Shown here in pieces: positions 1 through 6,298 of a stretch of 24,550 nucleotides of DNA. The position numbers were made by a program, and so were the translations under genes. The notes beneath the pieces were generated by a model. It was not told the origin of the DNA. It worked only from the letters and a program-made list of their open reading frames with translations, and did no database searches. Position 1 is the first letter of the stretch. Each line of letters opens with the position of its first letter. Source of the DNA: JAMCUI01 sp964520615 (GTDB lineage Bacteria; Patescibacteriota; Microgenomatia; 2-02-FULL-39-11); NCBI GenBank assembly GCA_964520615.1, contig CAZFNL010000098.1, positions 1-24,550 on the forward strand, written 5' to 3'.

Positions 1-438
1 GTCCCGTACCAAGCAACATCTATCCAAATCACCCGCATCGCAAACAATGTACAGGGATCCATATCGCAAATCTCCGACAATACCTTTACGATGGCTGCGC
101 CTTTGCCGCCACTACCCGCATCATTTCCTCCCCGCACATCGACAGCGCAACAAACTTATACGGTGCATATTACTCCTGATACCGAAATTTCAAGAAGACA
201 ATATAATTTCGGCACCCCCCAGCAATTAACAGTTAGTGATCTGGTCAAAGGAACTATAGTTACGGTGTACACCAATGAGGATTCAGGAGTGGATCATGAT
301 TTCACCGCGCTTCTGATAGTACCGGTAGACACCCGTCCGGCTCCATCACCCTCTCCCTCTCAAAGTGCTCCAACTATCCCAACTGCAAGCACCCACAGTG
401 CAACGGGTGCGGCTACCCAGCCGCCAAGTTCCCAGTGA
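1..438 (+). CDS. C-terminal part of a secreted DUF5666-like protein (5' truncated)
   Basis: The reading frame is open from base 1 to the TGA at 436-438, so the gene starts upstream and the ATG at 91 is probably internal. Visible residues include an NVQGSISQISDNTFTM stretch, then a TYTVHITPDTEI strand and an LTVSDLVKGTIVTVYT strand. This spacing of 'effect of X on expressed value, set element, is the operation permitted' beta strands resembles the small beta-barrel DUF5666 domain of exported bacterial proteins. The last roughly 35 residues are rich in Pro, Ser, Thr and Ala, as in a disordered tail. It ends 12 bases before the convergent helicase gene and no hairpin terminator is visible between them. 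Family assignment is by pattern only; function is unknown. Confidence 0.6.
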   Translation, partial: VPYQATSIQITRIANNVQGSISQISDNTFTMAAPLPPLPASFPPRTSTAQQTYTVHITPDTEISRRQYNFGTPQQLTVSDLVKGTIVTVYTNEDSGVDHDFTALLIVPVDTRPAPSPSPSQSAPTIPTASTHSATGAATQPPSSQ

Positions 439-450
439 CATTTTTCTTTT

Positions 451-3417
451 TTACTGCCATGCTTCGCATATCAATCTGAAGTCGCAAAAATCACACCAAG
501 GCCCCACTTTGGGATCAAAAGTACTGGTTGAAATTTCCCGGGCTTTTTTCAAAAGTTCTTCTCTTGCCTTTACTAGCTGTTCTTCAGATCTTATCGATGA
601 CACCTTTTCATACTGGTCGAAAAAATAAAAGGAAAGAATGACATCTTCAGCTTTTCTGTTATATATACCCCTGTCTGTCGCCGCCAGAGCATATACTGTC
701 ATCTGCAAATTTTCTTTTATCTCTTTCTCTGTGGGTCTGCGTCCTGTTTTATAATCTATTATTTCCATTTTTCCTTCAGCTGTCTTGTCCACCCGGTCAA
801 TTTTGCCGCCTATTGCCAGTGTCGGACTAAGCCTTATCTTGAAAACCTGTTCCAAACTTTGCGGGATAATTTCCGGGTTATAGAATTTCTCAAAAAAGTT
901 CGTCAGCATTTCCCTGCCTCTTTTTTTCATCCTCTCCTCATACTGCCTGCTGCCGTATCCGACAGGCAACCATACCTCATCAAGTATCTTCAATAAATTC
1001 TCCTTGTCAGGTTTCCCGCCCTTTTTAACTCTTTCATAAAACGCCTGGAGAGCCGCATGCATAGAAGACCCAAAAGATCCGGCCGCACTTTGTGGAACGG
1101 GAATTTTCAGTATATACCTGTATTTATACTGCAAAGGACAAGTAGTAAAGGTGTCAATTTGTGAATATGAAAGATAGTTTACAGTCTGACGAATAGGGTT
1201 TTGCGGCTGCTCTTCCTCTTTTTTCCACTCCAAAAGAGTCAACTGTTTTGTTTTTTCCTTATTTGTTGCTTTTCCGATTTCGTTTAAATCTATACCTAAA
1301 GTTTCGGCTACAAAAATGGAAATTTTCCTCTCCCTTTTGCCCTCTCCGTAATAATTGGCTGCAGAAAGTATAAGCCTGTCGCGGGCCCGGGTCACACCCA
1401 CATAAAAAAGCCTTCTTTCCTCTTCCAGATGATAATCCCCAACAGGAAGAATCTCTTTTACCAACTCATCGGGTATAGGTATCTTTTCCCGCCGTGCGGT
1501 CGTTGGAAATCTTCCTGCCACAAGATTCACCAGAAATACGTTTGAAAATTCCAGGCCCTTGGCGGAATGCACTGTCAATATATTTACTGCGTCATTTTCC
1601 ATCCAGTCGACATCAGCCGCCAACGGGCTCTCTCCCAACTCCATGGACATGTTTATCCAGTCGATGACGGCCTGCACACTGGCATCATCATGCCCCGCCT
1701 CAAAGCTTTTCAGTTTATTGAAAAATTTGGAAATGTTTTGGGCTATCCGCTCTTCCTTTACTGATTTATATTCGGTAAACTGCCGCAATAGGCCCGTATC
1801 CTCCAGGAAAAAATAGAGTATCTGCCCGGCAGTTTCAGTCTTTACCAGTTTCAGATGGCGCTTCACCATATCGGTAAATCTTGCCAATTTATCCTTTGTC
1901 TCGTCACTTACAAATGGCAGGAAATTTCCGTAATTTTTCTCCATGCTCCAATGATCTTTATCTCCTTTATGGTAAGCGACTACCGCTTCAATCGCCTCAA
2001 AAGTAGAAAGGCCGACCCGCCTGGCAAAATTGTTTACTGATGAAAGATCGCGAATGCTTATGTCAAATATCGGCATGGAAAGTACACGGAAAACTGCTAC
2101 TGAATCAGAAATATCAGACAAAAGCGTGAGGTATGCAATAAGATCCTTTACTTCAGGCTGCCTAAAAAGCATCCCCGGCCCCAGGAATTGATAAGGAATA
2201 CCGGCTCTCACAAGCCCCCTGACAAAAGGCTCTGCCTGACTGTTGGCTCTTATCAGTACGGCAAAATTCTTCCAACCATATACCTCTTCATCTTTTTCAT
2301 CTTTACAACTTTTTTTAATATATTTTATTTTTTTTACCACCTCTTCCACTTCATCTTCCACTCTTTCCTCCCGGATAAATTCAATTTTCTCCCCTTTCAG
2401 CTTCCTTACCGAGGAAAGTTTCTTGTCAAATTTTTCCTTTACCTCCAGCCTGTCGGGATTATTGAATTGAATCAATTTATACGCACTATCCAGAATCTCC
2501 CCAGAGGAGCGGTAATTCTCAGTCAGGACAACCATTTTTGCCTTGGGAAACCGACTCCGAAACTGAATGATGTTGGAAATGGCAGCTCCACGCCAACGGT
2601 ATATCGCCTGATCATCATCCCCCACGACAGTAATATTTTTTTCTCTCCCGGCAAGAAGTATTGCCAATTCATTTTGGGCAAAATTAGTATCCTGAAACTC
2701 ATCTATCAATATATATTTGAACTGTTCCTGGTAATGCCGCAAAATGTTTTGTCTTTTTCTAAAAAGCAAAAGCGTATTGCTTATAAGATCAGAAAAATCC
2801 ATCACCCCTTCTTTTACCTTCAACTCTTCATAAGTCCTATACGCATTTGCCAATTCTTGATATTTATCAATATTAACTTTTTCCTCTTCGTTTTGTTCTT
2901 TGTTTTTTGTTCTTTGTTCATTAACCCATTTTAGATATTGTCCTGGGTCAACATCTTCATCTTTCAGTCTCTCAAAATGCTGCAGCATACCTTCTATGAA
3001 TTTTGTCGGGTTCCCAAGAGGCCTGAAATAATTCAAGGCGAAGCGGAATAGGTTCTTTCTGAAAAAAATGATGCTTTCAGCCTGCGTCATCAGTTTGTAT
3101 CCTGGGTCAAGTCCTATTTCAAGAGCTTCCTGGCGCAATATTTTTTCCCCAAATGAATGGAAAGTAGTAATAAACATTTGTGTATATCCATAGGGCATGG
3201 CAATATCCACTCTTTCCTCCATCTCTTTTGCGGCTTTATCAGTAAAAGTCAAAGCCAGAATTTCTACAGGTTTGGCCAGATTTTTTGAGATAAGCCATTT
3301 TATCCTCTCCGTAATAACAGTTGTTTTTCCTGTTCCGGCTCCGGCAATTATAAGAAGAGGGCCCGCGCCATGACGAACTGCTTGAGATTGTTTCTTATTT
3401 AGTTTTCTGAAGTCCAT
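451..3417 (-). CDS. UvrD/PcrA-type superfamily 1 helicase fused to RecB-like PD-(D/E)XK nuclease
   Basis: This 988-residue protein should unwind DNA with ATP and cut it, in recombination or end processing. Helicase motifs run in order: Q-motif near residues 6-14, Walker A GAGTGKT at 26-32, Walker B ILIDEFQD near 236-243, GDDDQ at 266-270, YRWRGA at 273-278, HSAKGLEF at 617-624 and VGVTRARD at 673-680. The C-terminal third is a RecB/AddB-type nuclease: His787, Asp874 in GGKID, and the EIIDYK motif at 885-890. Cys760, Cys975, Cys978 and Cys984 have the one-plus-three layout of the 4Fe-4S cluster in AddB and Cas4 nucleases. It lies 39 bases after rmuC on the same strand and may be co-transcribed. 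Helicase and nuclease on one chain resembles AddA more than plain PcrA; no second AddB-like subunit lies in the window. Confidence 0.92.
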   Translation of the reverse strand: MDFRKLNKKQSQAVRHGAGPLLIIAGAGTGKTTVITERIKWLISKNLAKPVEILALTFTDKAAKEMEERVDIAMPYGYTQMFITTFHSFGEKILRQEALEIGLDPGYKLMTQAESIIFFRKNLFRFALNYFRPLGNPTKFIEGMLQHFERLKDEDVDPGQYLKWVNEQRTKNKEQNEEEKVNIDKYQELANAYRTYEELKVKEGVMDFSDLISNTLLLFRKRQNILRHYQEQFKYILIDEFQDTNFAQNELAILLAGREKNITVVGDDDQAIYRWRGAAISNIIQFRSRFPKAKMVVLTENYRSSGEILDSAYKLIQFNNPDRLEVKEKFDKKLSSVRKLKGEKIEFIREERVEDEVEEVVKKIKYIKKSCKDEKDEEVYGWKNFAVLIRANSQAEPFVRGLVRAGIPYQFLGPGMLFRQPEVKDLIAYLTLLSDISDSVAVFRVLSMPIFDISIRDLSSVNNFARRVGLSTFEAIEAVVAYHKGDKDHWSMEKNYGNFLPFVSDETKDKLARFTDMVKRHLKLVKTETAGQILYFFLEDTGLLRQFTEYKSVKEERIAQNISKFFNKLKSFEAGHDDASVQAVIDWINMSMELGESPLAADVDWMENDAVNILTVHSAKGLEFSNVFLVNLVAGRFPTTARREKIPIPDELVKEILPVGDYHLEEERRLFYVGVTRARDRLILSAANYYGEGKRERKISIFVAETLGIDLNEIGKATNKEKTKQLTLLEWKKEEEQPQNPIRQTVNYLSYSQIDTFTTCPLQYKYRYILKIPVPQSAAGSFGSSMHAALQAFYERVKKGGKPDKENLLKILDEVWLPVGYGSRQYEERMKKRGREMLTNFFEKFYNPEIIPQSLEQVFKIRLSPTLAIGGKIDRVDKTAEGKMEIIDYKTGRRPTEKEIKENLQMTVYALAATDRGIYNRKAEDVILSFYFFDQYEKVSSIRSEEQLVKAREELLKKAREISTSTFDPKVGPWCDFCDFRLICEAWQ

Positions 3418-3456
3418 CTTTATATATATTTATAAGACTCATCAACAATGATGAGA

Positions 3457-4470
3457 TTATTTTCCCTGACTTTTTTGTCTATTCTTATTTTCTTCAACAT
3501 CAGGAAGTGACTGGACACTTTTCAGTTTCTGTCCCAGAAGAGTAAAGCTTGTGGAGACATTATTCATCTGGTTATATGCGTTAGTCAGATGACGGTTTAA
3601 TACATCCAGGTTATCTTCAATCCTGAGATAATCTTTCTGCACAGCTTTTATTGTGAGAAGGATTTGCCTGGCTTGTTTCTCAACTTTTTGTCCCTCAAAT
3701 GACATAAGGATTGCCCGCATATAAGCATAAAATGTCATCGGAGACACCGGCAGTATCCTTTTCTCAGCGGCATAATCATAAAGACGGGAATTATTCACCA
3801 CCTCATAATATACTGCTTCACTGGGAAGATACATGAGAGCATAATCTATCGTTCCTTCATCAGTTAGTATGTATTTTTGAGAGATATCATCAATATGCTT
3901 CTTGACACTTTTTTCAAAAATCTGCCCGGTACTTTTCCTCTCTTCATCGCTTTTTGCCTCCGTTATCCGACGGAAACTTTCCATAGGAAATTTAGAATCA
4001 ATCGGGATAATACCATTTGTTGTTGTAACCGCCGCGTCCACTGTCGCTCCCGACCGAAATGAGTACTGCAGATGGAAAGACTGTTTGGGCAGCATCTGGG
4101 AAAGGATCTCTTTGAGTATATGTTCGCCTATGTTACCGCGCAGTTTTGGACTTTGCAGAAATTCCTGCAGATCTTTCATGCTGCGCCCAATCTCGCTCAT
4201 CTCACCTATGTTCTTTTGGACGCCCGCGATAAATTTTGCTGCATTATCCAGCCGTTCATTCAGGTCCCGAGTGGAAGACTGGAGGGTGGAAACGATATTT
4301 TTATTCTGCTGGTCAATCCGAAAGTTTGTACTTCTCAACCACTCTAATATCTCCTCTGACGGCTTTTGCCTTTTCTCAAATTCATCAATAAATCTTTTCA
4401 AAAGGAAAATAATAATCAGGAAAAATGCGGCAATAACGGATAGAAGAATAAAAAGACTCACCTGGTTCAT
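3457..4470 (-). CDS. rmuC: RmuC family DNA recombination protein
   Basis: RmuC proteins are membrane-anchored, nuclease-fold proteins linked to limiting DNA inversion and rearrangement; the exact reaction is not settled. Residues 5-27 form one hydrophobic anchor, followed by a coiled-coil-like stretch to about residue 100. Then comes the typical RmuC core with RGNIGEHILKEIL near 115, VDAAV and IPIDSKFPMESFRRI near 145-170, and a second helical segment near the end. The length of 337 residues is somewhat short for the family. It precedes the helicase-nuclease gene on the same strand, which fits a DNA-repair pair. A possible extended -10 (TGTTAGAAT on the minus strand, about 4505) lies upstream; no Shine-Dalgarno is visible. 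Confidence 0.9.
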   Translation of the reverse strand: MNQVSLFILLSVIAAFFLIIIFLLKRFIDEFEKRQKPSEEILEWLRSTNFRIDQQNKNIVSTLQSSTRDLNERLDNAAKFIAGVQKNIGEMSEIGRSMKDLQEFLQSPKLRGNIGEHILKEILSQMLPKQSFHLQYSFRSGATVDAAVTTTNGIIPIDSKFPMESFRRITEAKSDEERKSTGQIFEKSVKKHIDDISQKYILTDEGTIDYALMYLPSEAVYYEVVNNSRLYDYAAEKRILPVSPMTFYAYMRAILMSFEGQKVEKQARQILLTIKAVQKDYLRIEDNLDVLNRHLTNAYNQMNNVSTSFTLLGQKLKSVQSLPDVEENKNRQKSQGK

Positions 4471-4564
4471 AAAAAAACTGGGAAAAATAATTGGATTTCA
4501 TTCTAACATTAAACAGGCTAAAATGTAATCGGCCACGATTAAACATTTCCATCATAATTACTCT

Positions 4565-4870
4565 ATGCATAGGAAAAATAGAAGAAGACTCATTTCCAGG
4601 ACGGTAATAGCCATAACTATCTTTCTCCTTTATGTAAATATTTTTCCTCCAGAAAGTCCATTTTCATTTCTAGTTTTCTATCTACTAGCTACACTAACAC
4701 TCCTTTTTTTCTTCATGATTTTTCTGGACTCAAAAAGCCGGTCAGTCCTTTGGACTTTGACGATAATAACTCTTCTTCTCTTTCGGCAGTTTCATCTGGA
4801 GAATGTCTTAAATATTCTTATTCTGGCCGGTCTTGCCATCACACTGGAAATATATTTCAGAAAAAGCTGA
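4565..4870 (+). CDS. Small three-helix membrane protein, unknown function
   Basis: The 101-residue product has a basic start (MHRKNRRR) followed by about three hydrophobic segments near residues 12-27, 31-53 and 60-95, so it is an integral membrane protein. No catalytic motif is recognisable. It is divergent from rmuC, and a CATAAT box at 4553-4558 stands six bases before the ATG, compatible with a leaderless message. It ends 18 bases before the promoter of the methionine-rich leader. It is not shadowed by another gene and its hydrophobic pattern is coherent, so I take it as real, but I do not recognise the family. Confidence 0.65.
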   Translation: MHRKNRRRLISRTVIAITIFLLYVNIFPPESPFSFLVFYLLATLTLLFFFMIFLDSKSRSVLWTLTIITLLLFRQFHLENVLNILILAGLAITLEIYFRKS

Positions 4871-4888
4871 AACGTAGAGCTTCATTTA

Positions 4889-4916
4889 TTGACAATCATT
4901 TGAAATATGCTATATT
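4889..4916 (+). promoter_or_regulatory. Sigma70-type promoter with extended -10 for the SAM hydrolase-metG run
   Basis: TTGACA at 4889-4894 and TATATT at 4911-4916 are separated by 16 bases, with a TG one base before the -10 (4908-4909). This is the best -35/-10 pair in this part of the window. The start of RNA would fall about 4922-4924, on or next to the ATG of the leader ORF at 4924, so the leader message would be leaderless. Confidence 0.8.
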
Positions 4917-4923
4917 TAGTAAA

Positions 4924-4971
4924 ATGACAACTCAAACTTCCGTTATGATGGATATGATGCTTGCTTCCTAG
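4924..4971 (+). CDS. Candidate 15-residue methionine-rich leader peptide
   Basis: The ORF encodes MTTQTSVMMDMMLAS and ends at TAG 4969-4971. Besides the start codon it has four Met codons, at 4945, 4948, 4954 and 4957, far above the usual few percent. It begins about where the promoter at 4889-4916 would start RNA and lacks a Shine-Dalgarno, so it would be read as a leaderless message. Its stop codon touches segment 2 of the downstream hairpin system (4971-4978), the position a leader ORF needs to control trp-type attenuation. The first protein genes downstream are SAM hydrolase, a cupin and metG, so the codon matches the pathway. Identification is by architecture only; nothing proves translation. 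Confidence 0.65.
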   Translation: MTTQTSVMMDMMLAS

Positions 4972-5019
4972 CGGAGGTTTTTTGTTGTGAAAATTTGACC
5001 TCCGCAAGGAGGTTTTTTT
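4934..5019 (+). promoter_or_regulatory. Candidate Met-codon transcription attenuator (alternative 1:2, 2:3 and 3:4 hairpins)
   Basis: Segment 1 (4934-4942, AAACTTCCG) can pair with segment 2 (4972-4980, CGGAGGTTT) over nine pairs with one G-U. Segment 2 (4971-4978, GCGGAGGT) pairs perfectly with segment 3 (4998-5005, ACCTCCGC). Segment 3 (4998-5003) also pairs with segment 4 (5008-5013, GGAGGT) in a GCAA-loop hairpin followed by T 5013-5019. A ribosome held at the Met codons 4945-4959 would mask segment 1 and leave 2 free to take 3, preventing the terminator. A ribosome reaching the stop at 4969-4971 would mask 2, allowing 3:4. With no ribosome, 1:2 leaves 3:4 to form. This is the trp-type arrangement. 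Confidence 0.7.
4998..5019 (+). terminator. Intrinsic terminator hairpin of the leader
   Basis: ACCTCC (4998-5003), a GCAA tetraloop (5004-5007) and GGAGGT (5008-5013) form a short GC-rich stem, followed by a run of seven T at 5013-5019. It lies before, not after, the structural genes, and its 5' arm is shared with the competing hairpin 4971-5005, so it is probably conditional. The GGAGG in its 3' arm is also seven bases before an ATG at 5020. Confidence 0.75.
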
Positions 5020-5031
5020 ATGAGGTTCTTT

Positions 5032-5059
5032 CCGATCCGAGGCTTAGCGGAAGGATCGG
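5032..5059 (+). repeat. Short inverted repeat just before the SAM hydrolase start
   Basis: CCGATCC (5032-5038) and GGATCGG (5053-5059) are perfect complements around a 14-base loop. The 3' arm includes the only purine-rich, weakly Shine-Dalgarno-like stretch before the ATG at 5073, so folding could lower translation. It may also be a stray palindromic repeat. Confidence 0.5.
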
Positions 5060-5072
5060 GACTGCATAATCC

Positions 5073-5831
5073 ATGCATAAATTGATTACTGTCACTACTG
5101 ATTTCGGAGACCAGTTTGCCGCCGCCCAACTGAAGGCGATTGTCGCTGTTTTGGGCTTCGATGGTGAAATTATTGAAAACCACAGCGTTTCTCCTTTTTC
5201 TATAGCTGAAGGAGCCTTCCAAATTAATCTTATCTCAAAATTTTCTCCGTCAGGCGCGGTACATCTGGGAGTAGTTGATCCCGGAGTTGGGGGAGATAGA
5301 AGAGGAATTATAGTAAAGACAAAAAACTTCTGGTTTGTCGGACCTGACAACGGCTTACTGTACCCGGCAATTGAAAATGACGGAATTGAAAACTCATGGG
5401 TTTTAAGTGAAAATAAAATCTGCCAGAAAGTATCAAGCACTTTCCACGGCAGGGACGTATTTATAAAAGCTGCGGTTTATGCCGCACAGGGCAAACGCCC
5501 GGAAGATTTCGGGTGCGGCCCAGTGAGCAAAAGCTCGCTTAAGAAAATTAATTTCAGGACCGGCCAGGTACTTCATATCGATTCTTTTGGCAATATCAAA
5601 ATATACTGGCCGAATGAGATTACGGTAGGAAGAAAATTGCTTATCAAAAATAAAAAAAACCTGATGGAACTCCCGATAGTAAAAACTTTCTCCGATGTGC
5701 CGCAAAACAGTCCCCTTGCAATTATCGGAAGCAGCTATACTCTGGAGCTGGCCGTAAATTTGGGTAATGCCGCGGCATTTTTGGGCATAAATAATACCGA
5801 TATTTTGGATATTGCGTATAAAACGCAATAA
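5073..5831 (+). CDS. SAM hydroxide adenosyltransferase (SAM hydrolase, DUF62 family)
   Basis: DUF62 enzymes use water to split S-adenosylmethionine into adenosine and L-methionine. The 252-residue protein begins with the family TTDFG motif (Asp10), has VDPGVGGDRRG at 68-78, FVGPDNGLL at 88-96 and STFHGRDVF at 122-130. Asp69, Arg76 and His125 match in spacing the Asp-Arg-His triad described for this family. The C-terminal domain carries the usual IDSFGNI strand. The frame is closed by TAA at 5067, so ATG 5073 is the first possible ATG. It is the first protein-length gene after the candidate Met attenuator and precedes the cupin and metG, which suggests methionine recycling under Met control. 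A fluorinase or chlorinase is less likely: no halide-pocket insertion is evident. Confidence 0.88.
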   Translation: MHKLITVTTDFGDQFAAAQLKAIVAVLGFDGEIIENHSVSPFSIAEGAFQINLISKFSPSGAVHLGVVDPGVGGDRRGIIVKTKNFWFVGPDNGLLYPAIENDGIENSWVLSENKICQKVSSTFHGRDVFIKAAVYAAQGKRPEDFGCGPVSKSSLKKINFRTGQVLHIDSFGNIKIYWPNEITVGRKLLIKNKKNLMELPIVKTFSDVPQNSPLAIIGSSYTLELAVNLGNAAAFLGINNTDILDIAYKTQ

Positions 5832-5849
5832 ATATATTTCGAATTCTTT

Positions 5850-6296
5850 ATGAAGAGCATAAGTGAAGCGCTCCCCGAGCTTACGCTCGGGGCATCAGCC
5901 CGATCGGTCATTCGGAGCGCGAAACCCCGCACCGAATGCCCGCTAGAAAACCATTCATCCCACGGGTTGACACCCGGGGCATTCTGGTGCTGGGGTAAAT
6001 TTTCAATAAAAGAAACCAGCAAATCTTTTCAAGGACCGTGGGATCCCAAAAATCTTGCCGAAATTTCCGGTAAGATTCTCCGTGTTGCTAAGTTTGAAGG
6101 AAGATACGGCAACACTCTCCATACCCATAAATATGATGAATTTTTCCTTGTATTGAAAGGGGAAATTGAAATTGTCACGGAAATAGGTAAAATTAGACTA
6201 TGTCCGCTGGAAGGGACTATTATCCCAAGAGGCATTCAACACCAGCCTTTTGCTAAAAAGCCTGCATTGGTTTTAATGTTAGACCCTAAAAATTAA
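5850..6296 (+). CDS. Small cupin-domain protein; start uncertain
   Basis: The C-terminal 95 or so residues are a single cupin barrel: THKYDEFFLVLKGEI gives the His-x-His-like first metal motif with its Glu (HTHKYDEFF), and IIPRGIQHQPF the second. Such proteins often bind a metal and a small ligand; the substrate is unknown. The stop TAA (6294-6296) is two bases before the metG start, so the two are probably co-translated. The first 45 or so residues, encoded at 5850-5985, come from GC-rich palindromic DNA and do not look like cupin sequence. The true start may be TTG 5967 (110 codons to the end) or another weak start near 6000. I give the only ATG, 5850, because no Shine-Dalgarno decides it. 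Confidence 0.75.
   Translation: MKSISEALPELTLGASARSVIRSAKPRTECPLENHSSHGLTPGAFWCWGKFSIKETSKSFQGPWDPKNLAEISGKILRVAKFEGRYGNTLHTHKYDEFFLVLKGEIEIVTEIGKIRLCPLEGTIIPRGIQHQPFAKKPALVLMLDPKN
5868..5985. repeat. GC-rich palindromic element inside the cupin 5' region
   Basis: CCCCGAGC (5873-5880) and GCTCGGGG (5885-5892) form a perfect eight-pair hairpin with a TTAC loop. It is nested inside GCGCTCC (5868-5874) and GGAGCGC (5914-5920). CATTCGG (5909-5915) and CCGAATG (5932-5938) pair next, and CGGGT/ACCCG flank TGAC at 5963-5976. This cluster is much richer in G and C than its surroundings. It looks like a palindromic repeat element placed between SAM hydrolase and cupin, with no stop in the cupin frame. 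Confidence 0.6.
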
Positions 6297-6298
6297 CT

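Noticed and set aside
300..438. Frameshift or coding sequence past the stop of the first gene
   Set aside because: The Pro/Ser/Thr tail ends naturally in TGA, and the alternative frame (365-628) runs antisense into the helicase gene.
2188..2934. Long plus-strand ORF of 248 codons
   Set aside because: It lies antisense to the helicase gene, whose motifs are clear in the other strand. Its Phe/Ile-rich translation is the usual reverse image of Lys/Glu-rich coding sequence.
3438..3455. CTCATCA-ACAA-TGATGAG hairpin between rmuC and the helicase gene as a terminator
   Set aside because: On the minus strand it is followed by a mixed A/T stretch rather than a T-run; it may be a chance stem or a weak processing site.
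3902..4528. Plus-strand ORF of 208 codons
   Set aside because: Antisense to rmuC; no ribosome site and no coherent domain.
4889..5072. SAM riboswitch or T-box in front of the SAM hydrolase-metG run
   Set aside because: The leader is only about 150 bases and has no T-box sequence, no specifier-loop stem and no SAM-I type four-way junction. The competing hairpins with a Met-rich ORF explain the segment better.
5811..5829. ATTGCGT/ACGCAAT hairpin at the SAM hydrolase stop as a terminator
   Set aside because: The stem is AT-rich and short and no T-run follows, so it should not end transcription before the cupin and metG.
5967..5972. TTGACA as a -35 box for cupin-metG
   Set aside because: No acceptable -10 lies 15 to 19 bases downstream, and the sequence is the loop of a CGGGT/ACCCG hairpin.
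5735..6022. Minus-strand ORF of 95 codons across the GC-rich palindromes
   Set aside because: It is the reverse reading of the palindromic element and SAM hydrolase end; it has no domain and overlaps two plus-strand genes.
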